A stretch of DNA of 64,000 bases from Azorinus chamasolen (Eukaryota > Mollusca > Bivalvia > Cardiida > Solecurtidae). The translations under genes and the position numbers were made by a program. The stretch spans positions 27,752,358-27,816,357 of the forward strand of contig OY755242.1 in assembly GCA_963576725.1 (NCBI GenBank). The letters run 5' to 3'. Under the pieces are notes generated by a model. It was not told the origin of the DNA. It was given only the letters and a program-made list of their open reading frames with translations, and searched no databases. Below, piece by piece: positions 11,196 to 21,092 of this stretch (position 1 is its first letter; each line of letters opens with the position of its first letter).

Positions 11196-11302
11196 GACAA
11201 AAATACTCAAAGTTCAAGGGGAGAGCATTCTGCAATACATGGCGTTAAACGCATGAACATTGCGTCTTGTATATCTACTATTCGTAGTTATTATGTATGG
11301 AA
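11196..11302 (+). repeat. Direct repeat, left copy, flanking the SINE
   Basis: AATACTCAAAGTTCAAGGGG followed by GCGTTAAACGCATG and TTATTATGTATG matches 11690-11782 in the same orientation with about 75% identity by eye. Confidence 0.6.
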
Positions 11303-11345
11303 CGTATCATTCAACATTCAAATTGAAGAAGGAGATGAGATACCG

Positions 11346-11650
11346 TGGTGTGCGGTGGTCTAGTGGTAACGCGCTTGAATATCAGTCCGGAGGTCCGGGG
11401 TTCAAATCCCGGTCCCTCCCGGATATTTCAGAGACTCTTTTCCGTGTCTCCCACCCGCACCTCCACTCCACCCAGGGGTTAAAATTTGTACCTGTGAGGG
11501 TCACTCGCCGGTACTGCGGCTGCATGATCGCGCCATATGTTAGCAGTGCTCAATATTGTAGGTGAATGACTCAATGACCAGGGGAGTAAATGTAAGGTCA
11601 GCTGAGCGGTCATTTGGACTGAAAGGAGACTATAACTAGGTACATATACT
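11346..11650 (+). mobile_element. tRNA-derived SINE
   Basis: The 5' part (11346-11422) is tRNA-like, with a box A-like TGGTCTAGTGGTAAC at 11356 and box B GGTTCAAATCCC at 11399, the internal promoter of RNA polymerase III. A non-tRNA body follows (CACTCGCCGGTACTGCGGCTG ... TAGGTGAATGACTC). It is not a functional tRNA gene: the acceptor arms do not pair and no clear anticodon loop forms. The exact 3' end is uncertain. Confidence 0.75.
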
Positions 11651-11689
11651 TTACTTTTACCACCTTCCCATGTTTCATACCAAATTAAC

Positions 11690-11782
11690 AAATAATACTC
11701 AAAGTTCAAGGGGGTTTCTAGCGCTAAACACGTAGAAACTGTGTCTTGCACATCTGCAATTCGAATTTATAATGTATACCAA
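11690..11782 (+). repeat. Direct repeat, right copy, flanking the SINE
   Basis: AATACTCAAAGTTCAAGGGG at the start, then GCGCTAAACACG and TTTATAATGTATACC. Counterpart of 11196-11302. Confidence 0.6.
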
Positions 11783-11856
11783 AAACAATCTAAATAACTT
11801 TTACATTGAAGGATTGTTTAATTGTGAATGGATGGACCACTAGGGTTATTCCAGTA

Positions 11857-12042
11857 CAGAAAAACACTTCTGTAACGGCCACTAAGTTACATAAAGTATT
11901 CTGTGTTAAAGGCAGGTGGCTGCTTAAAGCAAGGTGAAAGTAAAACATAAAGTTCCTACTTTCACCTTGCTTTAAGCATCCACCTGCCCTAAATACCTAC
12001 TAATTAACACAATTTAGTGGCCGTTATAGAGAGGTTTTACTG
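11857..12042. repeat. Family A MITE, hairpin loop deleted
   Basis: Termini CAGAAAAACACTTCTGTAACG and GAGAGGTTTTACTG; arms intact, but the innermost 20 bases of the hairpin are gone. Confidence 0.8.
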
Positions 12043-12359
12043 CATATCTCAATTTGTTAGCGGAACCATCATAATTAAATGATAGTTGTAGTATTTATTG
12101 CACTGAACCTTCGTTATGGAATCATGGAATGTCCACTCGATTTAATTTTTTATAGGATAGTATGTACGATAGAGCCTGTCTACAGCGGTCACTTAACTAT
12201 TTCCCTGTTCAATATTCATGTAAGAAAGTATGACATCACAAATATTTATTAGCTGTATTTTTATTAACAGAGTAGAGTCTGTTCCAATGGAAACTTGGTG
12301 CCATTTTGACTACTTCCTATTCAAACATGGTTTTAAGAAACCGTTGATCGAGTGTCATA

Positions 12360-12418
12360 CAATTTGGATCCTGATAAGATGCCGAGTGACTCGGCATTTC
12401 GTCTGAATCCAAACTGTT
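12360..12418. repeat. Family J hairpin
   Basis: CAATTTGGATCCTGATAAG and complement flank GCCGAGTGACTCGGC. Confidence 0.65.
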
Positions 12419-12429
12419 TGGTAATGCAA

Positions 12430-12949
12430 ACTAGGTAGCTGTTAGCGAAATAAGGTAAATCAATTAAATGAAATCATAGAAAAATTATTTGGCATATTTA
12501 ATCATTGATACATGTATAAAGATTGTCATTTTGAACTTATATTGAAATATGCCCCTGTGATACAAGATAAACCGTTTTCATCGATACTTATAATTGTTGT
12601 TTTACAACAAAATATTAACACCCTTGGTCAAACAGTTAACGAAACTAAAACGCAAGCCGAATAAATACTGATGCATTGTCGAACAAAACGGATATCTAAC
12701 AAATGAACGTTGTATTGTCTTCAGCGTTTATTTGACTGGTTTTCTTGTGATGTACTTCTTTTCAGCATATAAACAAATAATTTATGTAATTGTTAGGCAT
12801 TTTTAAAACACGTTGCAAGTAGAGACTATCACTTTAAGATAATTTTAAGTATATACATATCTGATGGAGAGGTGATGCTTAATGTAGGATCCAAGTAATG
12901 CAGAAAGTTTCAAAACGTGGTAAAGAATTACTTCTACAGTCCTTTAGTC
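12430..12949. other. Intergenic stretch, nothing recognised
   Basis: AT-rich; only a fragment of a TA-class arm (GATGCTTAATGTAGG) at 12865-12905. Confidence 0.4.
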
Positions 12950-13079
12950 CATTCCCTCATAGGCCATTTTTAGATGCAACCTCTTTGAATTAAACTACTG
13001 AAAAGGAACGTTTATTGGAAAAAATGGAAAATATTAGAATGGAGGAGTTTTGAAACCATTGTGATAAACAGAACTTTTT
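12950..13079 (-). repeat. Family C fragment
   Basis: CCATTCCCTCATAGGCCATTTTTAGATGC at left, lost after TTGTGATAAACAGA, i.e. truncated at the hairpin. Confidence 0.6.
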
Positions 13080-13098
13080 ACGGCAAGATAATATTTAA

Positions 13099-13326
13099 TT
13101 AACCCATTCTCTCATAGGATATTTTTAGATCCAACCTCTTTGAATAAATCTACCGAAAAAGAGCATTAACTAGAGAAAAGGAAAACTTTAGAATTTGTTG
13201 TAATGAAACCATTGTGATAAATAAAGCATTTGCTCCTAAGGAGCAAATGCTCTATTTATCACAATGGTTTCAAAAAGTGACATTTGCAGAGGCGTCAAAA
13301 GGTATCAATGTGAGTGAATAGGTTAA
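13099..13326 (-). repeat. Family C MITE
   Basis: TTAA-flanked, complete, hairpin centre TTGCTCCTAAGGAGCAA. Confidence 0.85.
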
Positions 13327-13530
13327 ATTACAACCAGCTGGTGTAGTCATCAATGTTTATTCTTTGATAGGTTGCTATACAGAGGTTCTACTGTACCTTC
13401 ACCGATGAAACAGAAGCTTATCATTACAATTCTTCCGATAATGCATGCGCAGCCTTACAGTTAGGGACTATGTTTGATCAAGCAGTGGTTACTGGACATG
13501 GTCCATTCTTTATACTCCGTGCAATCGTAT

Positions 13531-13943
13531 TGTAGAACCTGTCTTAACCCATTACCTCATAGGCTATTTTTAGATACAACCTCTTTCGTATAAATCTACC
13601 GAAAAGTACCATTAACTAGAGAAAAGGAAACATTTAGAATTGTGTGGTTTGAAACCATTGTGATAAATAGAGCATTTGCTCCTATAGGAGCAAATGCTCT
13701 ATTTATCACAATGGTTTCACAAAGTGACTTTTACAGAGTCGTCAAAAGTCGTCAATATGAGGGAATGGGTTAAGCGGTCATCACAAAGAGGTCTAACTAT
13801 TGGGCTGTAAGGCATGTGGTAGCTTCATGAAGGTTAAAAGTAATGCAGCAAGCTTCTATAGGAGTTTTCTGCATTACGTTTGACTTGCATTAAGCAACCA
13901 CTTGCTTCAATAAATGAATGGCCACTCAGAACAGGTTCTATTG
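13531..13943. repeat. Family Q MITE split by a family C insertion
   Basis: TGTAGAACCTGTC at left continues after the insert as GCGGTCATCACAAAGAGGTC and runs to ACAGGTTCTATTG. Removing 13544-13773 restores the usual Q order. Confidence 0.75.
13544..13773 (-). repeat. Family C MITE nested in a Q element
   Basis: TTAACCCATTACCTCATAGG ... TATGAGGGAATGGGTTAA with a perfect CTCCTATAGGAG hairpin; inserted into the CTTAAGCGG of family Q. Confidence 0.85.
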
Positions 13944-13990
13944 TACATCGAGGATAACCACTAATATACAGTAAATCCTGTATTACTTAC

Positions 13991-14235
13991 TGATTTTCCC
14001 TTCCCTTCCTCAATATTTTCACAAGAATTTACGCCTTCATTAATATTCTTTAACTGATTTTACATAATAGACAAGGGAAGTTTGGCCATTACAGAAACTG
14101 AGGAGACAGACCTGTATTATTCCTTAAGCAAATAGAGCAGATCTTGACTAGATGGCTCCTATCTGAGTTGGGTCTTCTCTGTCTGCAAATGCGTTTTAAT
14201 GCTTGAAAAGGCGTTTATATAAAGAAAAGGCTTAA
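13991..14235 (+). repeat. Family H element, degenerate
   Basis: CCCTTCCCTTCCTCAATATTTTC start, hairpin remnant GACTAGATGGCTCCTATC, and end AGAAAAGGCTTAA. Confidence 0.6.
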
Positions 14236-14645
14236 ACAAGGGAGTTGTGCATAAAGAGCAAGTTGTTGCTTTACGTAGAGCAAAAGTAAATGGTTAACAA
14301 TGATGTGTTCCTACCACTTGTCTTTCTGCGTTAATCTACCACCTTCTATCCTGTATTAAGCTACATCTGTCTTCCTGCATTAAGCTACAACCAAGGATTA
14401 GACTTTTCCTTAAGTACAGCTTAAGATAGTATACTACTCGTACCCGACCCCTAGAACTCCTAGGCTACCACTGTGGACAACGAAAACATCCTACGTCACT
14501 TAACGGGTTCAAACTGTTATGTCATTAGATTCCACTTTGTATTGTACAGAGATTGACTCATGAAATGCCCAATTATCGTGTATCATGTCTAGTGATATAC
14601 TATTGACCATTGTTCCAATAGTTTGGATACTAATGAGACATCTAT

Positions 14646-14887
14646 TTAACCCTTTCCCTGTTCTGCATATTGGCCAAATTTCAATACCTACTGAGTATTC
14701 ATTAGCAAAATAGTTATAATGAAATATGGAAGGCCGAACATTTTAGAAAGCAAAGAACCAGACCTATCAAATTATTTTAGCAAACAGAGCAAACCCTGAT
14801 CAGACGGTTCCTCTAAGAGCCGTCTGATCTGGGTCTACTCTTGTTTGCAAATTCCTGAAAACACGTTTATATGAGAGAAAGGGTTAA
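14646..14887 (+). repeat. Family H (TTAA-class) MITE, complete
   Basis: Reference H copy. TTAACCCTTTCCCTGTTCTG at left, ATGAGAGAAAGGGTTAA at right; hairpin AGACGGTTCCTCTAAGAGCCGTCT. Flanks and CCC start are piggyBac-like. Confidence 0.8.
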
Positions 14888-14939
14888 CTCAGCGTCTAAT
14901 CTATATACATGCTGTTTGCAAATGCATGCCAGGGGTCGC

Positions 14940-15155
14940 TTAACCCTTTCCCTGTTCTATGTTTATTCCAAATTTCAATACCTACTGAATTTTTATGGGC
15001 AAAACAGTTATAATGAAATATTGAAGGTGGAACATTGTAGCCATTTCAGAAAGTTAAGAAACATATTTACCACATTATATTAGCAAACAGAGCAGGCACT
15101 TGGTCTACTCTGTTTGCAAATGCGTGAAAACACGTTTATATGAAGGAAGTGTTAA
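14940..15155 (+). repeat. Family H MITE, second copy
   Basis: Same left half as 14646-14887 but with most of the hairpin deleted; ends GGAAGTGTTAA. The two copies lie only about 50 bases apart. Confidence 0.75.
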
Positions 15156-15393
15156 CATGATATTTGTTATATATCTTTGAAACTTGTTTGTTTCAGAGAA
15201 ACTGGTATATGAAAGATTCAGTATATATTGGCTTTCTGTAGCAACTCTGTTTTGTTCTTATTGCTAAATTCCTTGTTTACCAACACTACTTTTAGTTGTT
15301 TAGGGAAAGGCTATAAAGAGATTTTGTCTTGAGTTAACAGTTTACGGTGGATTCAGACAACAGACAACAGCGGTTGTTGCATTTGTTGATGTA

Positions 15394-15597
15394 CAGTAGA
15401 ACCCTTCTAATACGACCACTTAATGAATAGATATACCGGTCTTTATAAGCAGGTGGTTGCTTAATGCTGGACAAAAGCAATACAGAAATCTCCTCTGGGA
15501 GCTTTTTGTATTGCTTTTGTCCTGCATTAAGCTACCACCTGCCTCTATAACCAGGATCATACATATTTTAGTAGGTCGCATTATTGGGGTTTTACTG
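15394..15597. repeat. Family B MITE
   Basis: CAGTAGAACCCTTCTAATACG to GGGGTTTTACTG between TA dinucleotides, hairpin TCTCCTCTGGGAGCTT. Confidence 0.8.
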
Positions 15598-15745
15598 TAT
15601 TGATAGTTAGTTGAAATTGCTTTTTCGTTTTTCAATGAGAAAAGCACTTAGCCACTTGCTTGCAGCATATTGCAATTAGTCGGAAAGTTTCTTCTCTTCT
15701 TCTAAAAGTAAAGTATCCGGCAAAATACCTTTATTAACCCAGGTA

Positions 15746-15880
15746 CAGTAAAACAACACTAAACCGGAATTTTAATAAAGAAGAATTAAGGTCTTTATAG
15801 GCAGGTTGCTGCTTAATGTAGGGTGAAAGTCATGCAGAAATTTCTTTTGAGAGCCTTCTGCATGACGTTCATCCTGCATT
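15746..15880. repeat. Family P (TA-class) MITE, 3' truncated
   Basis: CAGTAAAACAACACTAAACCGGAAT start. Family P is the subtype with AAACCGG next to the terminus and GAAAGTCATGCAG arms. A family J-like sequence follows directly. Confidence 0.65.
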
Positions 15881-16196
15881 TACTATTTTGATGCCAATGT
15901 CGCATCTGTGATTACCTATGCAAACGGTTTGAATCCAGATGAAACGCCGAGAAACAGTTTGGATCTATGTGTAGCTGTTGTAGAGAGGTCACGTATGTTG
16001 TATTCATGTGCCATTGATCTATTGGTATTGACTGATCAGTCTTCTGTCTGTCTGATGACGGTCAAGCACAAGTTTTATCGAGGATTGTCTGCGTTATATT
16101 GATATACACCTCCTACAATATTACTCACAAATCATTGGTTAAAGTGATGGTCCCTACAATAAACGCATATTTTAAATAACATTATAAAACATTGTA

Positions 16197-16389
16197 CAGT
16201 AAAACCTCTCTATAACGGCCACTAAATTGTGTTGATTTGTTGGTGTTTAGGGCAGGTGGCTGCTTAAAGCAAGGCGGGGGTAAAACAGAACGCTCATATA
16301 GGAGCTTTAAACATTGCTTTAAGCAGCCACCTGCCTTTAACACAAAATACTTGATGTAATTAAGTGGCCGTTATAGGAAGGTTTTACTG
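16197..16389. repeat. Family A MITE
   Basis: TA-flanked with both termini; the second hairpin arm is partly deleted. Confidence 0.85.
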
Positions 16390-16862
16390 TGTTTGTTATG
16401 TTCAATAATTCGTGACTATTACGAATATATTTTAAGAAAACATGTAACACGAAAAACAATGCAGGACCTGATGAGAGTGATCCCTTAGGAGTCCTCCCAT
16501 CTGGGTATACGCTGTTTATAAAAGACATTAGTGACTCGTAACCCACACTTAAACGATAACAAATGGCTCATCTTGCGACCAGGATTGACTAAGCCGAATT
16601 ATAAAACACACTCGTGCCTTTCAAATATGTGCTCAATTGAAAGTGATCTCTTATGTATGTGCATGTTGCTCACACACTTTCAGTCAACACTAGATAGTTA
16701 TTATTATGATGTTTCTTCTATACGAATAACATGTGTTTCATGAATGTCCATAGAAGTTCTAGTAGAGAAGAATTTAGATACTTTTAGTGAGGTGACTGTT
16801 TAATGCTTGTGAAATTCATGCAGAACTCCTAGAGTAGCTTTCTGCATAACTCTCACCCTGTA

Positions 16863-17553
16863 TTAAAGATGTATTATGCGCATTTTTCGTATTAACCAAT
16901 CAACACCAGAAGCTGTACAGGTATACAATGAAAATAATGCTTACAACCCATTTTCCGACAGAATATATTTGTTCAGCTAAATATCATCGCTATCCGAATA
17001 CTGCTAAATTCTTAAAAATGAGCCTCCTTTTTAGAAACGTGGATTTTGTACGTAAATCAACGGATATCTTCGGCCAAGTTCTGAATGACTCCGATTCTAT
17101 TTCGGAACAACGCTTTGAATATTAATTAAGTTGTTACCACATTGTACAATGGCTGACACTGGTTGTTGGCCTACATAATAGATTTTATTCAGGAAAATAA
17201 GGCAACATGCCCACATTACCACATATTATTTACATGCAAATAAGCTAAACTAAATATACCGTTCAATGGTGTCAGTCAAATATAACGGTCAAACGGAACT
17301 AACTCATACAGGTACATCGAATGATTATATTTCCGGTATGTAAAATTTTAATCCTACGGCAGATTCCGGCAAATGGCGAAGGCTGTTCCGTTGGTTTCCG
17401 TAGCAATCCATTTTTCTAGTTTTTTTCGACACAAACAACCATTTACTTACCGTGCTGTTTAGCGTTAAATAAGTGTTAAGGTACATAGATTCCAATTCTG
17501 AAGTCAGTTCGAAACGCAAAATTTGCGGAAATTTGCGCAGCATACATCTTTAA
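16863..17553. repeat. Longer dispersed element with terminal inverted repeats
   Basis: Left end TTAAAGATGTATTATGCGCA and right end TGCGCAGCATACATCTTTAA are inverted repeats. The interior (GCTAAATAT...GAATACTGCTAAATTC, AATGACTCCGATTC) recurs at 21990-22441. No transposase was recognised; the two short open frames in it are not similar to anything I know. Confidence 0.55.
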
Positions 17554-17714
17554 GCTGTCTCCTGTCTCAAAGACATATACATATTTCAAAGATCCAATCC
17601 ACCGTTGTAATCTAGTGGTTTTTAGACGTGTCCAAAAACTGAAAAAGGCGATTCGCGAGATCAAGATGGCAGTTAGAATTCTAAACATTTATGTTAATAA
17701 GTAAGTTACAACCA

Positions 17715-18235
17715 CCATGACACAAATTGTTGCCGAGGAAATACGTGCAAGTGCTAACGCCACATATTGTCACCGAGGAAAATACATGTCCATGCTGAAG
17801 ACATATATTGTTGCCGTGGAAAAATATATGTCTATACTAAAGACACATAGTGTTATCCATGGAAAACAAACGGCCATGCTAAAGACACATATTGTTGCCG
17901 TGGAAAAATATATGTCCATGCTAAAGACACATAGTGTTGCCGTGGAAAATAAATGTCCATGCTAAAGACATATTGTTGCCGTGGAAAAATATATGTCCAT
18001 GCTAAAGACACATAGTGTTGCCGTGGAAAATAAATGTCCGTGGAAAACACTTATATTGTCGCCGAGAATTTTTTTAGCTTACGGTAACGATATATACTGT
18101 TGCCGAGGAAAAATATATGTCGCCGCTAATGACACATACACATGACACCTTATATATTCGCCGAGGAAAATATATTCCAACGCTAACCACACATATTGTC
18201 GTCGAGGAAAATATATGTCGAAGCTAACGGCAAAA
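17715..18235. repeat. Minisatellite, unit about 41 bp
   Basis: About twelve units of CACATATTGTTGCCGTGGAA-AAATATATGTCCATGCTAAAGA, regular to 18040 and degenerate afterwards. Confidence 0.9.
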
Positions 18236-18295
18236 GCAATTCATTATATTTACTGGAACGCCTTTACAGCTGCCTCATCACCACCATGTACATGT

Positions 18296-18523
18296 TTAAC
18301 CCAGTCCCTCATATTGACGACTTTTGACGTATCTGTAAAAATCAATTTGTGAAACCATTGTGATAAATAGAGCATTTGCTCCATAGGAGCAAATGCTCTA
18401 TTTATCACAATGGTTTCAAAACTACACAATTCTAAAAGTTTCCTTTCTCTAGTTAAGGCTCCTTTTCGGTAGATTTATTCAAAGAGGTTGGGTCTACAAA
18501 TAGCCTATGAGGTAATGGGTTAA
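18296..18523 (+). repeat. Family C MITE
   Basis: TTAA-flanked; hairpin GCATTTGCTCCATAGGAGCAAATGC is perfect. Confidence 0.85.
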
Positions 18524-18629
18524 TCAGGTTGATGTCAGAGAGACTGTCATATAAATGACACAAAAACGGTCAGAGTTAAAAACTAAGGGGTAAAACAGCT
18601 TTTTAGGGTAAGGGACAAATTGTTGACAA

Positions 18630-20270
18630 AACTGATGTGGTGTTGCAATATAAGTATGATATAAAAATTGATGATGAAATTTGGGAGAGAACACAATAAG
18701 CAGTTTTGCTTTCGTTTCCATCTTTTTTTGTTTTGTTTTCCTTTGTGTTAGTACAATATTCATGTAAATATTTACAAATAAAATATGTTTAAGCCAAAAA
18801 CTGATGTGATGTAGCAATATAAGAATGATGTAACAAAACAAATGTGGTGTTGCAATATAAGTATGATATAAAAACTGATGTGATATAGCAATATAAGAAT
18901 GATGTAACAAAACTAATGTGGTGTTGCAATATAAGTATGATATAAAAACTGATGTGATATAACAATATAAGAATGATGTAACAAAACTAATGTGGTGTTG
19001 CAATATAAGTGTGATATAAAGACTCCTGTGATATAGCAATATAAGAATGATGTAACAAAACTGATGTGGTGTTGCAATATAAGTATGATATAAAAACTGA
19101 TGTGATATAGCAAAAAAAGAATGATGTAACAAAACTAATGTGGTGTTGCAATATAAGAATGATATAAAAACTGATGTGATGTAGTAATATAAGAACGATG
19201 TAACAAAACGGATGTGGTGTTGCAATATAAGAATAAGGTAACATAACTAATGTGGTGTTGCAATATAAGTATGATATAAAAAAACTGATGTGATGTAGTA
19301 ATATAAGAACGATGTAACAAAACGGATGTGGTGTTGCAATATAAGTATGATATAAAAACTGATGTGATATAGCAATATAAGAATGATGTAACAAAACTAA
19401 TGCGGTGTTGCAATATAAGTATGATATAAAAACTGATGTGATATAGCAATATAAGAATGATGTAACAAAACTAATGTGGTGTTGCAATATAAGTGTGATA
19501 TAAAAACTCCTGTGATATAGCAATATAAGAATGACGTAACAAACCGAGGTGGTGTTGCAATATAAGTATGATATAAAAACTGATGTGATATAGCAATATA
19601 GGAATGATGTAACAAAACTAATGTGGTGTTGCAATATAAGAATGATATAAAAAAAACTGATGTGATGTAGTAATATAAGAACGATGTAACAAAACTAATG
19701 TGGTGTTGCAATATAAGAATAAGGTAACATAACTAATGTGGTGTTGCAATATAAGTATGATTTAAAAAACTGATGTGATGTAGTAATATAAGAACGATGT
19801 AACAAAACGGATGTGGCGTTGCAATATAAGAATCATGTAACAAAACGGATGTGATGTTGCAATATAAGTATGATATAAAAAAAAAACTTATGTGATGTAG
19901 CAATATAAGCATGATGTAAAAAAAACTAATGTGATGTAGCAATATAAGTATGATGTAACAAAACTGATGTGGTGTTGCAGTGTTAGTATGATGTAACACA
20001 ACTGATATGATGTAGCAATGTAAATATGATGTAACACGACTTATGTAATGTAGCAATGTAAGTATGGTGTAACACAACTGATGTGATGTTGCAGTGAAAG
20101 TATGATGTAACACAACTGATGTGATGTTGCAGTGAAAGTATGATGTAACACAACTGATGTGATGTTGCAGAGTAAGTATGATGTAACACAACTAATGTGA
20201 ATCTTGCAATATAAGTATGCTGTAACACTACTGATATGTGTTGCAGTATACGTATGATGTAACGCAACAT
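18630..20270. repeat. 1.6 kb minisatellite with a two-part unit
   Basis: About 40 monomers of 36-39 bp. From 18800 to 19880 two monomer types alternate: one with ATGTGGTGTTGCAATATAAG and one with ATGTGATATAGCAATATAAG. This makes a higher-order unit of about 77 bp. Toward 20270 the array changes to a simpler ATGTAACACAACTGATGTGATG type. Stop-free frames of up to 233 codons on the - strand are translated repeat. Confidence 0.9.
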
Positions 20271-20659
20271 AATAATGTTCTTGTATAAAATAAGGATCAC
20301 GTTCTGAATCAAATAGATAGAACTTGTTCACGCTAGGAAACATTAATATATGCTTTGGTAAGTTAGTAAATCTGTCTAAACTCTTAATATTGTTGTTTTA
20401 ACAACTGAAGCATATTTATTTCAAATAAATGAAAACCTTTATATGTATTTTAGACAAAGCAAATTAAAGGAGAAACAGGTGAACAATATTTTAGATGAAT
20501 CAAGAAAATCATAAATCTCACAGATGCTTCTAAGATGCAGAGAATCTATTCTGGTTTACAAACCTCGCGAAATATAATTTCAAGTGTTTCCTACAGGTAT
20601 ATGATATAACTGTGAAACGAAAGCATCGGCTAAGTATTTCGAAAGGAAACGGGACAAAC

Positions 20660-21092
20660 ATGGCTGATATACGAAGCGTTGTGTTATCACTCATAATGAT
20701 CTATTGTTCACAGTGGACAGGCTGTTTTTCGGCTGGACAGGACCCTGTCCCTATCTGCTCTTCACGATATGATTATGAATCAAAGATTCTAGAGAGGATG
20801 GTCATGGTTGAGCACAGAATGAACGTACTTGAGGAAAGCACAAATACAGATCTAAAACAACTGGTAGAGGAAAAACGTTCTCTAAAGAAAACAGTGATGC
20901 GCTTTATGAAGCAATTTGAACGTGAACTGGAAAGCAAGCTAAACGAATTGAATCAGATGACGCAGTTCGTTGAAGCTAACGTCACGTCAAAATTGGACGA
21001 AATGTCAAATTCAACAAAAGACCTAAAGGAAGAGAAAGAGAACATCGTAGCAGATATCAACACAAAGATGGACGCACTGAAGGATATACACG
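20660..21092 (+). CDS. C1q gene exon 1: signal peptide and coiled coil
   Basis: Encodes residues 1-144 plus one base. Donor is ATACACG|GTATGA. Upstream, TTTCCTACAG at 20588-20597 could be an acceptor for a 5' UTR exon. Confidence 0.8.

Noticed and set aside
11346..11422. Possible tRNA gene
   Set aside because: Boxes A and B are present, but acceptor and anticodon stems do not pair, and a SINE body follows.
17715..18235. Regularly spaced repeats resembling a CRISPR array
   Set aside because: Units are directly tandem without unique spacers, and the DNA is eukaryotic.
18524..20343. Long - strand open frames (up to 233 codons) rich in HHISFVTSFLY and CYITSVFISY
   Set aside because: They follow the minisatellite unit exactly, appear in several overlapping frames and carry no start or domain context; translated tandem repeat.
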